A DNA stretch of 64,000 bases, taken from Actinomycetales bacterium. GTDB taxonomy: Bacteria > Actinomycetota > Actinomycetes > S36-B12. Under the pieces are notes generated by a model. That model had not been told where the DNA came from, searched no databases, and saw only the letters and a program-made list of their open reading frames with translations. The stretch spans positions 119,123-183,122 of the forward strand of contig WGLX01000003.1 in the NCBI GenBank assembly GCA_016125355.1. The letters are read 5' to 3'. This document shows, piece by piece, positions 41,220 to 50,265 of this stretch (positions are counted from its first letter, which is position 1; each line of letters begins with the position of its first letter). A program made the position numbers and the translations under genes.

Positions 41220-44126
41220 ATGGCAGGCAGGTGGATCGCCGCGGCGATCACGTCGATCGCCCTCGCCGTGGCCGCCGCGCCCTCGCCTCCTGCTCAGGCC
41301 CTCGCCCCCGCCACGTCTACAGGGTCGGGCGACCAGATCACCGAGCTGATCGTCTCCTACAAAGCCGGTGTGACGCCGTCCGAGGCGCCCGGTATCGCCA
41401 CCGGTGATGCGGCCGTCGCCGCCGACGTGACCCTCGAGACAGGGGACGACATCGGCTTCGGCTTCCGCACCGTCAGGCTCAGCGCCCCCGTATCCGAGGC
41501 CGAGGCGCAGCGGCTTGCCACGGCGCTCTCGAAAGCGTCGGGAGTCGCGCACGCAGAGCCCAACAGCATCGTGACGCTGACCGCGAGCCAGGATCCTGCG
41601 CCGTCCTGGGGCCTCGACCGCATCGATCAGGCGAATCTCCCGCTGAGCAGCTCCTACACCTACCCGGACGCATCCACCGGCGCCGGCGTCACGGCGTACG
41701 TGATCGACACCGGCATCAAGGCCGGCCACGCCGACTTCGGCGCCCGCCTCAAGGCCGGCTACTACGTCCCCAACACCAATCCGACCACGCCCAGCGCCGG
41801 CGAGGCGCTGACCAGCTCGGATGACTGCAACGGGCACGGCACCCACGTGGCCGGGATCATCGGGGGAACCACCTACGGCGTGGCGAAGGCCGTCGACCTC
41901 GTTCCGGTGCGCGTCTTCGGTTGCACCGGCTCGACCACGATCGAGGCCATCGTCGCCGGGATCAACTGGGTCACGAGCAACCATGCCGCGAACACGCCCG
42001 CGGTCGCCAACATGAGCCTGCGCAGCGGCGCGAGCACCGCCCTCGACACGGCCGTTCAAGCACTCATCGACGACGGGGTCACGGTGGTCGTGGCCTCGGG
42101 CAACGACGCGTCCAACTCGTGCAACTACAGCCCTGCACGGGTGCCCGCCGCGATCACCGTCAACGCCTCCGACAGCGCGGACGCCGCTGCCTCCTTCACC
42201 AACTACGGCTCGTGCTCCGACCTCTACGCCCCCGGCGTGGACATCACGTCGGACTGGAACACCTCCACAACCGCCACGAACATCGCCAGCGGCACGTCGA
42301 TGGCCTCGCCCCACGTGGCCGGCGCCGTCGCCCGGTACCTGCAGGCCCACGCCTCGGACAGTCCCGCCCAGGTCCAGGCCGCGATCCTGGCCGCCGCCAC
42401 TCCGGTCACCTTCGCCCCCGCGTCGTCGGATCCCGACCTCCTCCTCTTCGCATCACCCGGCGCGGCCACCGCGCCGGGAGCCCCAACGGGCGTCGCGGCC
42501 GGTGCGGCGACGGCAGCCGCTGATGTCTCGTGGTCGGCACCGGCGTCGGACGGCGGCGCCGCGATCACCGGCTACACCGCCTCGGCGTACGCCACATCGT
42601 CCGGCGGAGCCGCGGTCGCCACCTGCACCACCTCGACCCTGTCGTGCACCATTGCCGGTCTGGCGGGCGGCACCGCCTACTACGTCGAGGTCGTCGCCAC
42701 GAACAGCCAGGGGGATGGCCCAGCCTCGTCGCCGCGCTCGCCGGTCACCCCGAGTGCAGCCAGCGCGCCTTCGGCGCCGCTGTCCGTGGCCGCTGCGTCG
42801 GGCAACACGACCGCGGAGATCTCGTGGTCGGCACCGACGTCCGACGGTGGCACCGCCATCACCGGCTACACCGCGTTGGCGTACGCCGCGGCCAGCGGCG
42901 GCTCCCCGGTCCGCACCTGCACCACGTCGTCACTGACCTGCACCATCACCGGCCTGACGAACGGAACGACCTACTACATCGACGTCAAGGCGAGCAACGA
43001 CTCCAACGCCACGTTCGGTGCCGCATCCTCGCCTCGCGTGAGCGTGACGCCTCGCACCGTGCCGTCGGCACCGACGAGCGTCTCGGCGACAGCCGGCCAG
43101 GAGCAGACGGCCGTGACGTGGACCGCCTCGGCCAGCAGCGGGGGCAGTCCGATCACCACCTACGTGGCCCAGGCGTGGACGGCCGCGTCGGGCGGCACCC
43201 GTGCCGCGACCTGCGAGCCTGTCGTGCCGACGGGCCTGGGGTGCACGATCACCGGGCTGACCGGGGGCACGCCCTACTACGTCGACGTCATTTCGAGGAA
43301 TGCCGCGGGTGACAGCACCGCCTCCTCACCCCGCGTGGCCGTGATGCCCACGACGGCACCGTCCGGCGGGGGCGGAGGCGGAGGCGGCTCCAGCAGCAGC
43401 GGCGGCCCCTCGGACGGCGGGGGCGGAGGCGGCTCTATCTGGACCGTCAAGGAGGTGCGTCCCTCCTTCGGCTCGACTGCGGGCGGAGACACGATCCTGG
43501 TCCTCGGGTGGGGCTTCACGGGAGCGACGGGGGTCTCGGTCGGCGGCCGACTGGCGCCGTCGTTCACCCTCATCAACGACGCGACGATCCAGATCGTGAC
43601 GCCGCCGGGCACGGTGGGCTGGCAGGAGCTTCGCGTGTGGCTGCCGAACGGGTCCGTGCCCGCTGGGTTCGAGTACCGCGACATCCCGGCGGCCAGCGGG
43701 CCGGGCGCGTCTGTCCCGACGACGCCTGCCCCGCCCGCGCAGTCCGTTCCCGGTGGCGCCGGGGGGACCCGCGTACCCGTCGGTCCGGCAAGCAGCCCGA
43801 TCCTGAAGGCCACGGCCGCCGAAACGGCCGCAGCAGACGTGCTGAGGGTGCGCCAGGCCGTGGCGACCCGAGCCAGCAGGGCTCCCCGCGTGCGGCTGGA
43901 TGCGGACACCGTGGTCCACCTCGGTGTTCGCGGCCTGGCGAAGGCCTCGCGGATCGCGGTCCAGGTCCGCATCGGCAACCGGTACGTCCCCCTGGGGAGG
44001 GTCCGCTCGAGCACGGCGGGGCGCGCGACGCTGCCGGGCTTCGTGGCCACGGAGCCCGGCTCGTACCGGCTGCGCCTCAAGGCGGCGGGGACCCCCAACC
44101 GGTACCTGACGCTGCAGGTCCGCTGA
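41220..44126 (+). CDS. Secreted subtilisin-like (S8) protease with FN3 repeats and IPT/TIG domain
   Basis: AYVIDTGIK, DDCNGHGTHVAGIIGG, SGTSMASPHVAG triad; three FN3-like SAPTSDGGTAITGYTA repeats; Gly-rich linker; VRPSFGSTAGGDTILVLGWGF. Confidence 0.92.
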   Translation: MAGRWIAAAITSIALAVAAAPSPPAQALAPATSTGSGDQITELIVSYKAGVTPSEAPGIATGDAAVAADVTLETGDDIGFGFRTVRLSAPVSEAEAQRLATALSKASGVAHAEPNSIVTLTASQDPAPSWGLDRIDQANLPLSSSYTYPDASTGAGVTAYVIDTGIKAGHADFGARLKAGYYVPNTNPTTPSAGEALTSSDDCNGHGTHVAGIIGGTTYGVAKAVDLVPVRVFGCTGSTTIEAIVAGINWVTSNHAANTPAVANMSLRSGASTALDTAVQALIDDGVTVVVASGNDASNSCNYSPARVPAAITVNASDSADAAASFTNYGSCSDLYAPGVDITSDWNTSTTATNIASGTSMASPHVAGAVARYLQAHASDSPAQVQAAILAAATPVTFAPASSDPDLLLFASPGAATAPGAPTGVAAGAATAAADVSWSAPASDGGAAITGYTASAYATSSGGAAVATCTTSTLSCTIAGLAGGTAYYVEVVATNSQGDGPASSPRSPVTPSAASAPSAPLSVAAASGNTTAEISWSAPTSDGGTAITGYTALAYAAASGGSPVRTCTTSSLTCTITGLTNGTTYYIDVKASNDSNATFGAASSPRVSVTPRTVPSAPTSVSATAGQEQTAVTWTASASSGGSPITTYVAQAWTAASGGTRAATCEPVVPTGLGCTITGLTGGTPYYVDVISRNAAGDSTASSPRVAVMPTTAPSGGGGGGGGSSSSGGPSDGGGGGGSIWTVKEVRPSFGSTAGGDTILVLGWGFTGATGVSVGGRLAPSFTLINDATIQIVTPPGTVGWQELRVWLPNGSVPAGFEYRDIPAASGPGASVPTTPAPPAQSVPGGAGGTRVPVGPASSPILKATAAETAAADVLRVRQAVATRASRAPRVRLDADTVVHLGVRGLAKASRIAVQVRIGNRYVPLGRVRSSTAGRATLPGFVATEPGSYRLRLKAAGTPNRYLTLQVR

Positions 44127-44162
44127 CCGGCATCGCGGCGCGGGAGCGGATAGCGTCCGGGG

Positions 44163-45536
44163 ATGGAGTTCTCCACGATCTTCGAGCCGTTCCGCATCCA
44201 CTCCGTCGAGCCCATCCGGCTGACCACGCCTGACGAGCGGCGCGCGGCCCTCGAGGAGGCCCACTTCAACCTGTTCTCACTGCGCTCCCGCGACGTCATG
44301 ATCGACCTGCTGACCGACTCGGGCACCGGTGCCATGAGTCGCGACCAGTGGGCGGCGATCCAGCACGGCGACGAGTCCTACGCCGGCTCCCCGTCATGGG
44401 AGCTGTTCAAGGAGGCCGTGCAGGAGATGTTCCCCTTCCGCCACGTGATCCCCACGCATCAGGGGCGGGCCGCCGAGAAGATCCTGTTCGCGATGCTCGG
44501 GGGCCCGGACAAGGTGATCCCCAGCAACACCCACTTCGACACCACCCGCGCGAACATCGAGTTCACGGGGGCCCAGGCGGTCGATCTCGTCATCGACGAG
44601 GGGCGCGACCCGGCGTCCCGCCACCCGTTCAAGGGCAATCTCGATCCGGTGAAGCTGGAGCGGTTCCTGACCGAGCACGGACGGGACCACGTGCCGGTCA
44701 TCATGCTCACCGTCACGAACAACTCGGGCGGCGGCCAGCCGGTCAGCCTGCAGAACATCCGCGATATCCGCGACATCTCGCTGGCCTGGGGCATCCCGCT
44801 GTTCCTGGACGCGTGCCGGTACGCCGAGAACGCGTGGTTCATCCGAACCCGAGAGCCAGGGCAGGGTCACCGGGAGGTGTCGGACATCGTGCGCGAGATG
44901 GCGTCACTGGCCGATGGCATGACGATGAGCGCCAAGAAGGATCCGCTCGGCAACATCGGCGGCTGGTTGGCCATGAACGACGACGAGCTCGCCGCGCAGG
45001 CGCGCACCCTGCTGGTGCTGACCGAGGGGTTCCCCACCTATGGCGGGCTGGCCGGCCGCGACCTCGAGGCGCTGGCGGTCGGGATCCACGAGTCGGTCTC
45101 GCACGACTACCTGCAGTACCGGATCCGCTCCACCGCCTACGTCGCCGAGTCGCTCGCCGACAGTGGCATCCCGGTCGTGCAGCCGCCCGGCGGCCACGCC
45201 GTGTACATCGACGCGAAGGCGATGCTGCCCCACATCCCGCCCCTGGAGTACCCGGGCCAGGCTCTGGCGGTCGCCCTCTACGAGACCGGGGGCGTGCGCG
45301 GGTGCGAGATCGGCTCGGTGATGTTCGGCCGGCAGCCCGACGGCAGCGAGCAGGCATCGGCCATGGAACTGGTGCGGCTGGCTATCCCCCGTCGCACCTA
45401 CACGCAGAGCCACATGGACTACGTCATCGAGGTCTGCCAGCGGGTCGCCGAGCAGGCAACCGACCTGCGGGGCTTCCGCATCGTCCGCGAGCCACCGGCC
45501 CTACGGCACTTCACCGCCGACTTTGAGCCCGTCTAG
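44163..45536 (+). CDS. tnaA: Tryptophanase / beta-eliminating lyase family (tryptophanase-like)
   Basis: PFRIHSVEPIRLTT, IDLLTDSGTGAMS, PTHQGRAAEKI, SAKKDPLGNIGGWLAMNDDE, FPTYGGLAGRD. Confidence 0.85.
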   Translation: MEFSTIFEPFRIHSVEPIRLTTPDERRAALEEAHFNLFSLRSRDVMIDLLTDSGTGAMSRDQWAAIQHGDESYAGSPSWELFKEAVQEMFPFRHVIPTHQGRAAEKILFAMLGGPDKVIPSNTHFDTTRANIEFTGAQAVDLVIDEGRDPASRHPFKGNLDPVKLERFLTEHGRDHVPVIMLTVTNNSGGGQPVSLQNIRDIRDISLAWGIPLFLDACRYAENAWFIRTREPGQGHREVSDIVREMASLADGMTMSAKKDPLGNIGGWLAMNDDELAAQARTLLVLTEGFPTYGGLAGRDLEALAVGIHESVSHDYLQYRIRSTAYVAESLADSGIPVVQPPGGHAVYIDAKAMLPHIPPLEYPGQALAVALYETGGVRGCEIGSVMFGRQPDGSEQASAMELVRLAIPRRTYTQSHMDYVIEVCQRVAEQATDLRGFRIVREPPALRHFTADFEPV

Positions 45537-45549
45537 CCCCCGCGCTCAA

Positions 45550-45610
45550 CGAAATCCCACGCCCGGCGTCACAACGGGGTCCCGCTTGTGACGCCGGGCG
45601 TGGGATTTCG
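45550..45610. terminator. Very long perfect hairpin between convergent genes
   Basis: CGAAATCCCACGCCCGGCGTCACAA / TTGTGACGCCGGGCGTGGGATTTCG, 25-bp arms. Confidence 0.85.
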
Positions 45611-45617
45611 TGTGGTG

Positions 45618-45866
45618 TCAGCCGCGGTGGCGTAGCCGGTTGGTCCCGTGGGTCATGACACCGAAGAGGGAGAGCGAGGACATGATCGAGGCGGCGCTCG
45701 CGAACGAGGCGATCGACAGGACGCTCGCGAACGACCCGATCGACCCGACGGACAGGGCCGAGCCCACCGACCCGATCGACAGCACCGAGTTCCTCGACCC
45801 GATGGACAGCAGCGAATTGGTGGAGCCCAGGCTCCACTTCGACGTGCTGCCAGCGGGTGCGCCCAT
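45618..45866 (-). CDS. Small S(I/V)GS-repeat protein
   Basis: ATG overlaps aldehyde dehydrogenase stop (TGATG); LLSIGSRNSVLSIGSVGSALSVGSIGSFASVLSIASFASAAS repeats. Confidence 0.6.
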   Translation of the reverse strand: MGAPAGSTSKWSLGSTNSLLSIGSRNSVLSIGSVGSALSVGSIGSFASVLSIASFASAASIMSSLSLFGVMTHGTNRLRHRG

Positions 45867-47299
45867 CACTGCTCGATCTGCATCACGACGGCCTTCGGCT
45901 CCGTGAAGAACTCACGGCTGAAGTTGCCGCCCTCGCGGCCCACGCCGGAGTCCCCCACACCGCCGAAGGGCGCCCGCAGGTCGCGGATGAAGAAGCAGTT
46001 GACCCACACCGTGCCGGCCTTGAGCCTGGCCGCCACCCGATGGGCACGCGACAGGTTCTCGGTGAACACCATCGCGTTCAGGCCGTAGCGGGTGTCGTTG
46101 GCCATCGCGATCGCCTCCTCCTCGGTGTCGAACACCGTGGCGACCGTGACCGGGCCGAAGATCTCCTCCTTGACGACGCGGGCGTCCTGCGGCACGTCGA
46201 GCAGGATCGTCGGCCGGACGCTCCAGCCCTCGCCCAGGCCACCCGTGAGGACGCGGCCGCCCCCCAGAGCCTCGGTGCCGAGGTAGCCGGACACCTTGTT
46301 GTAGTGCTCCTCGCTGGCCAGCGCCGCGGAGAACTGCGTGGCCGGGTCCTTCGGGTCGCCCATCACCAGCGCCTCGGCCGCCTCCTTGTAGCGCTTGACG
46401 AACTCGTCGTAGATGCCGCGCTGCACGTAGAGGCGGCTGCCGGCGAGGCACACCTGCCCGGCATTGCGGAAGATCGCCTCCACGGCCCAGTGCACGGCGT
46501 TGTCGATATCGGCATCGTCGAAGACGAGGTTCGCGCCCTTGCCGCCGAGCTCGAGGCTGACCGGAGTCAGGTTGCGCGCAGCGACGCCGCTGATGACCTT
46601 GCCGGTGCCGGACTCGCCCGTGAAGGTGATGCGGTCCACGTCGGGGTTCTCGGTCAGGGCGGCGCCGGCGGAGTCCGGACCGTAACCGTGCACGACGTTG
46701 AGCACGCCGGGCGGGAAGCCGGCCTCGATGGCCAGCCGGCCCACGATGGTCGCCGACACGGGGGTGTCCTCGGCCGGCTTCCAGACGACCGTGTTGCCCC
46801 AGGCCAGCGCGGGCATGACCTTCCACGTGCCGAGCATGAGCGGGAAGTTCCACGGCGAGATCGCGGCCACGACGCCGGCCGGCTCCCACCGCGAGTACGC
46901 GTGGTGCCCCGAGTCCATCGGGTAGGCGTCGGTCATCGACATGCGAGCGTGATCGGCGAAGAAGCGCACGTTCCACACGCTGCGGGCCACATCGTGGAGC
47001 GCCTGGGTGATGGGCTTGCCCATGTCACGGGTGTCGGCCATGGCGAGCTCCTGAGCGTGCTCCTCCATGAGGTCGGCGAGGCGGTGCATCAGCGCCTGTC
47101 GCTTCTCATAGCCCATCCGCGGCCAAGGGCCCTCGTCGAAGGCACGTCGGGCTGCCTGCACGGCCCGGTCGGCGTCGATCTTGCCGCCCAGCGCGATGGT
47201 CGCCCACGGCTCGCGCGTGTACGGATCGATGTCGTCCATCGTGGCGCCGTCGAGAGAGGGCACTTCCTGCCCGTCGATGATGTGGCCGTAGAACTCCAT
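45866..47299 (-). CDS. Aldehyde dehydrogenase, 2-hydroxymuconic semialdehyde dehydrogenase type
   Basis: SPWNFPLMLGTWKVMPALAWGNTVVWKPAEDTP, FTGESGTGKVI, LELGGKGANLVFDDAD, NAGQVCLAGSRL; neighbour of catechol 2,3-dioxygenase. Confidence 0.88.
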   Translation of the reverse strand: MEFYGHIIDGQEVPSLDGATMDDIDPYTREPWATIALGGKIDADRAVQAARRAFDEGPWPRMGYEKRQALMHRLADLMEEHAQELAMADTRDMGKPITQALHDVARSVWNVRFFADHARMSMTDAYPMDSGHHAYSRWEPAGVVAAISPWNFPLMLGTWKVMPALAWGNTVVWKPAEDTPVSATIVGRLAIEAGFPPGVLNVVHGYGPDSAGAALTENPDVDRITFTGESGTGKVISGVAARNLTPVSLELGGKGANLVFDDADIDNAVHWAVEAIFRNAGQVCLAGSRLYVQRGIYDEFVKRYKEAAEALVMGDPKDPATQFSAALASEEHYNKVSGYLGTEALGGGRVLTGGLGEGWSVRPTILLDVPQDARVVKEEIFGPVTVATVFDTEEEAIAMANDTRYGLNAMVFTENLSRAHRVAARLKAGTVWVNCFFIRDLRAPFGGVGDSGVGREGGNFSREFFTEPKAVVMQIEQ

Positions 47300-47387
47300 G
47301 ACGTTCCCTTCACGATCGGATGGCAGGTGCACGCGCTTACCTGCTCGGAGCAGACGCTAGGCAACCGCCGCCATCGCCACGATCCCT

Positions 47388-47405
47388 GTTCCCGAGGTCG
47401 GAACG
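47388..47405. promoter_or_regulatory. GTTCC-N7-GGAAC dyad upstream of aldehyde dehydrogenase
   Basis: GTTCC cgaggtc GGAACG. Confidence 0.5.
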
Positions 47406-47424
47406 CGCGCCCTCCTCGGCCAGC

Positions 47425-48198
47425 CTAGGGGACCGAGCGGTCCCGCACCTTCATGATCTTCGTCAACCGGGAGGCCGCGGTGGTGATGAGCCGGACCTGA
47501 CGATCCCGCTGTCGGACCATCTCCTCGGACGCGCCCGTGATCGAGATGGCCGCCCTCGCGAACCCATGAGGGTCGAGAACGGGTGCGGCCACCGAGGAGA
47601 GCCGGTGCATGAGCTCGTCACTCGACGTGGCATAGCCCTGACGCCGGATCGTCGCGAGCTCAGCGCGGAACCGGTCGGCATTGTCGATGGTGTTCGGCGT
47701 GAAGACCGGGAAGCCGGCTGCGATCCGGCGCTGCGCGACCTCCGGGTCGTAGGCACACAGCACCTTCCCCGACGAGGTCGCGTGCAGGGGCCAGCGGCGG
47801 CGGAACTCCTCCATGACCTGCATGCCGCGCAGGGTGGGAAGCCGCTCCAGGAAGAGCACGTCGGCACCGGAGGCCACCGAGAGGTGCACGGTCCAGCCGC
47901 TGATCTCCCGCAACTCCTCCAGCAGGGTCACCGAACGCCGGCGGAGGTCGAACCGGGCCAGGGCAAGGTGACCGAGCTCGAAGACGTGCAGGCCGAGCCG
48001 GTACTTGCCGGTCTGCGGGTTCTGCTCCACGAAGCCGCGCGACGCGAGCGTGGTCAGCAGCCGGTGAGCCGTGCTCTTCGCGACGCCCAGGCGCCGGGCC
48101 GCCTCCGAGACGCCGAGCTCCTCGTCCTCCGAGAAGCAGTCGATCAGGTCGAGGGCGGACGCAACGGACTTCAGGCCGCCGTCGACGTCATCGCTCAC
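47425..48198 (-). CDS. IclR-family transcriptional regulator
   Basis: ALDLIDCFSEDEELGVSEAARRLGVAKSTAHRLLTTLASRGFVEQ, C-terminal IclR effector domain. Confidence 0.92.
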   Translation of the reverse strand: MSDDVDGGLKSVASALDLIDCFSEDEELGVSEAARRLGVAKSTAHRLLTTLASRGFVEQNPQTGKYRLGLHVFELGHLALARFDLRRRSVTLLEELREISGWTVHLSVASGADVLFLERLPTLRGMQVMEEFRRRWPLHATSSGKVLCAYDPEVAQRRIAAGFPVFTPNTIDNADRFRAELATIRRQGYATSSDELMHRLSSVAAPVLDPHGFARAAISITGASEEMVRQRDRQVRLITTAASRLTKIMKVRDRSVP

Positions 48199-48214
48199 GC
48201 GGTCACGCTACCGA

Positions 48215-48240
48215 CCGGGGGGCCGGGTGTCGCCCCCCGG
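48215..48240 (-). terminator. Hairpin between catechol dioxygenase and iclR
   Basis: CCGGGGGGC cgggtgtc GCCCCCCGG. Confidence 0.6.
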
Positions 48241-48267
48241 ATCGGCAGTGTGTCCGACTACATCCGA

Positions 48268-49182
48268 TCAGGTGGCCACGGTCAGGAAGCGCTCGTTGAG
48301 CTCCCGCGCGTGGTAGAAGATCGCCTTGCCGAGCTGGTCCGGGGTCCAGACGACCATCGGGCGGTCCCGGAAGCAGCGGTAGCCGCCGGAGAAGGTCTCG
48401 TTGCGATTGCCCGAGGGGTCGAAGAAGTAGATCGTCTGGCCCCGGGTGATGCCGTGCCGAGTCGGGCCGATGTCGATCGGCACGTCGTCCATGGCCATGA
48501 TGTCGGCCGCATGGCCGACGTCAGCCCAGCCGCGCATCTCGAAGGCGAAGTGGTGGATCTTCGACTCCGGTGCCTCGAGGAGCGCGATGTCGTGGTTGGA
48601 CTCACCGATGGTCAGCCAGGTGGCGATGGTGTGGGCGTCGTCGTCGAGGGTGGTGCGGACCTCCTCGGTGGCCCACATGCCGACACAGTCCGTGAAGAAC
48701 TCACGGCTCTCGGCCACGTTCGGAACCCACAGCAGAGCGTGGTCCAGTCGCGGAGCGCCGATGCCCACCATGTGACGGGGGAACGCGTCGGGATTGTGCG
48801 TGCCGACCTCCGTGCCATAGGCGGTCATGTGCGAGTAGATGTCCACCTCGTGGCCGCTGGGGAGCGTCACGGTGATGCCGTCGCCCACCTCCGGACGCGA
48901 GCCTGCCGAGAAGCGGGCCACCGAGTAGCCCTTGGCCTGCGCCTTGGCCTCGATGTCGGCGACATCCTCGGGCTTCTCCGCCTTGAAGCCGCAGCGCACG
49001 TAGCCGACGCCGCCCTCCTCGATGACGATCGAGTGGTGGTCCCACTCGTCCCAGCCCTTGAAGTAGACCTTGCCGTCCTCCTCCAGCGTCGGGTAGAGGC
49101 CGACCGTGTTCGCGTAGTGATTCTTGGCCTCGGCAAGGTCGGTGACCTTGACGTGCATGTAGCCCATTCGCATGACTGCCAT
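48268..49182 (-). CDS. dmpB: Catechol 2,3-dioxygenase (extradiol)
   Basis: MGYMHVKVTDLAEAKNHYANTVGL; H/E metal ligands in HALLWVPNV, HHFAFEM, IYFFDPSGNRNETFSGGY. Confidence 0.9.
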   Translation of the reverse strand: MAVMRMGYMHVKVTDLAEAKNHYANTVGLYPTLEEDGKVYFKGWDEWDHHSIVIEEGGVGYVRCGFKAEKPEDVADIEAKAQAKGYSVARFSAGSRPEVGDGITVTLPSGHEVDIYSHMTAYGTEVGTHNPDAFPRHMVGIGAPRLDHALLWVPNVAESREFFTDCVGMWATEEVRTTLDDDAHTIATWLTIGESNHDIALLEAPESKIHHFAFEMRGWADVGHAADIMAMDDVPIDIGPTRHGITRGQTIYFFDPSGNRNETFSGGYRCFRDRPMVVWTPDQLGKAIFYHARELNERFLTVAT

Positions 49183-49211
49183 GGGGTGCGTCCTTTCCAG
49201 CAGGGTGATGG

Positions 49212-49547
49212 TCAGCCCGTCGGCTTCGACGCCGCGTATAGGGCCATGAGGGGATTCACCGTGCGGAGGTTCTCCTCGCGCAGGGTGATGGTGACGTCCG
49301 TGATGGGGACGGCTCGACAGGACAGGCACAGGCCCGCCGCCTTGTCATCCTCGCTCAGGACCTTGTCGGCAACCGGCCGGTTGTACTCGACCTCGCCGGT
49401 CACGAGATCTACCAGACAGATGGCACAGCCTCCCCGCCGGCAGCCCACCCGATAGGCGTAGCCGCTGCGGAAGAGGGCATCGAGGATGGTCTCCTCGTCG
49501 CGCACGTCGACGGTGATGCCCTCGGGCTGAACGGTCAGCCGCGCCAT
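49212..49547 (-). CDS. dmpQ: Plant-type [2Fe-2S] ferredoxin, DmpQ/XylT-like
   Basis: YRVGCRRGGCAICLVDLVTGEVEYNRPVADKVL...LCLSCRAVP; adjacent to catechol 2,3-dioxygenase. Confidence 0.88.
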   Translation of the reverse strand: MARLTVQPEGITVDVRDEETILDALFRSGYAYRVGCRRGGCAICLVDLVTGEVEYNRPVADKVLSEDDKAAGLCLSCRAVPITDVTITLREENLRTVNPLMALYAASKPTG

Positions 49548-49616
49548 CGCCACCTCCACACGGGATCGACCTCGATGGGGGGGAACGTAACGCCGCACCC
49601 GCGGGTGTAACGCGCC

Positions 49617-49635
49617 CGTTCCACGGGCAGGAACG
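49617..49635. promoter_or_regulatory. CGTTCC-N7-GGAACG dyad, copy 1
   Basis: CGTTCC acgggca GGAACG. Confidence 0.6.
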
Positions 49636-49700
49636 GCAGCTCGGCAATGTGACCAAGGTCCCGGCTGGCATGGGGTCCTTCGTCCCGGGACCCATGTGTT

Positions 49701-49719
49701 CGTTCCGCACGCAGGAACG
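49701..49719. promoter_or_regulatory. CGTTCC-N7-GGAACG dyad, copy 2
   Basis: CGTTCC gcacgca GGAACG. Confidence 0.6.
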
Positions 49720-49816
49720 TTCGAGGATTCGTCGCCGTTGCAGGCATACAACTCCGCATCAGTTGCCGGCGATGACGTCGACGACCACTCCGGGGGGATG
49801 ACGGAGAGGAGCGCTC

Positions 49817-50239
49817 ATGACGCCGTTCATGCTGCGCGTCGCGGAGATCCTGGGATCCGAGGAGACCGAGGAGCTTCCCGTGCCGGCCACCCGGCCCTCG
49901 ACGTACCGCTCGACGGGCAAGGGGAATGACATCCACCATGCCTACCGGGGACTGACCGAGCAGCTCGTGTGCGAGGTCAACGCCATGCTGTCCGATGAGG
50001 ATGATCACATGACGCTCGTCGACGACGTCGTCGGGAACGAGCTCAGCTACTCGGTCTACTACCGCGGTCGCGCCGCGGTGATCTCCACGATCTTCGGTGA
50101 GGGCACGGCCTACGGGCGGGTCGTCGCTGATGGCCTCGACAGCACCGAGCCGGTCGAGCTGGCCGGCCCGGAATCCGTCGAGGCCCTGCTCCTGCTCCTG
50201 CTCATGGAGTCGGACACCCCACGCCACCCGGCGTACTGA
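49817..50239 (+). CDS. Hypothetical protein at head of phenol hydroxylase operon
   Basis: ORF with gagaggag RBS, co-directional with hydroxylase subunits; no family recognised. Confidence 0.65.
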   Translation: MTPFMLRVAEILGSEETEELPVPATRPSTYRSTGKGNDIHHAYRGLTEQLVCEVNAMLSDEDDHMTLVDDVVGNELSYSVYYRGRAAVISTIFGEGTAYGRVVADGLDSTEPVELAGPESVEALLLLLLMESDTPRHPAY

Positions 50240-50265
50240 ACACCAACCGCGCTCCGGAGGTGAGC

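Noticed and set aside
44163-45536. Calling the lyase tyrosine phenol-lyase because phenol hydroxylase is nearby
   Set aside because: Key substrate positions read like tryptophanase (FDTT, EIGS); kept as an experimental question only.
45857-49455. Long plus-strand ORFs 45857..47428 and 47320..49455
   Set aside because: Antisense to clear aldehyde dehydrogenase, IclR and catechol dioxygenase genes; His/Arg-rich shadow ORFs.
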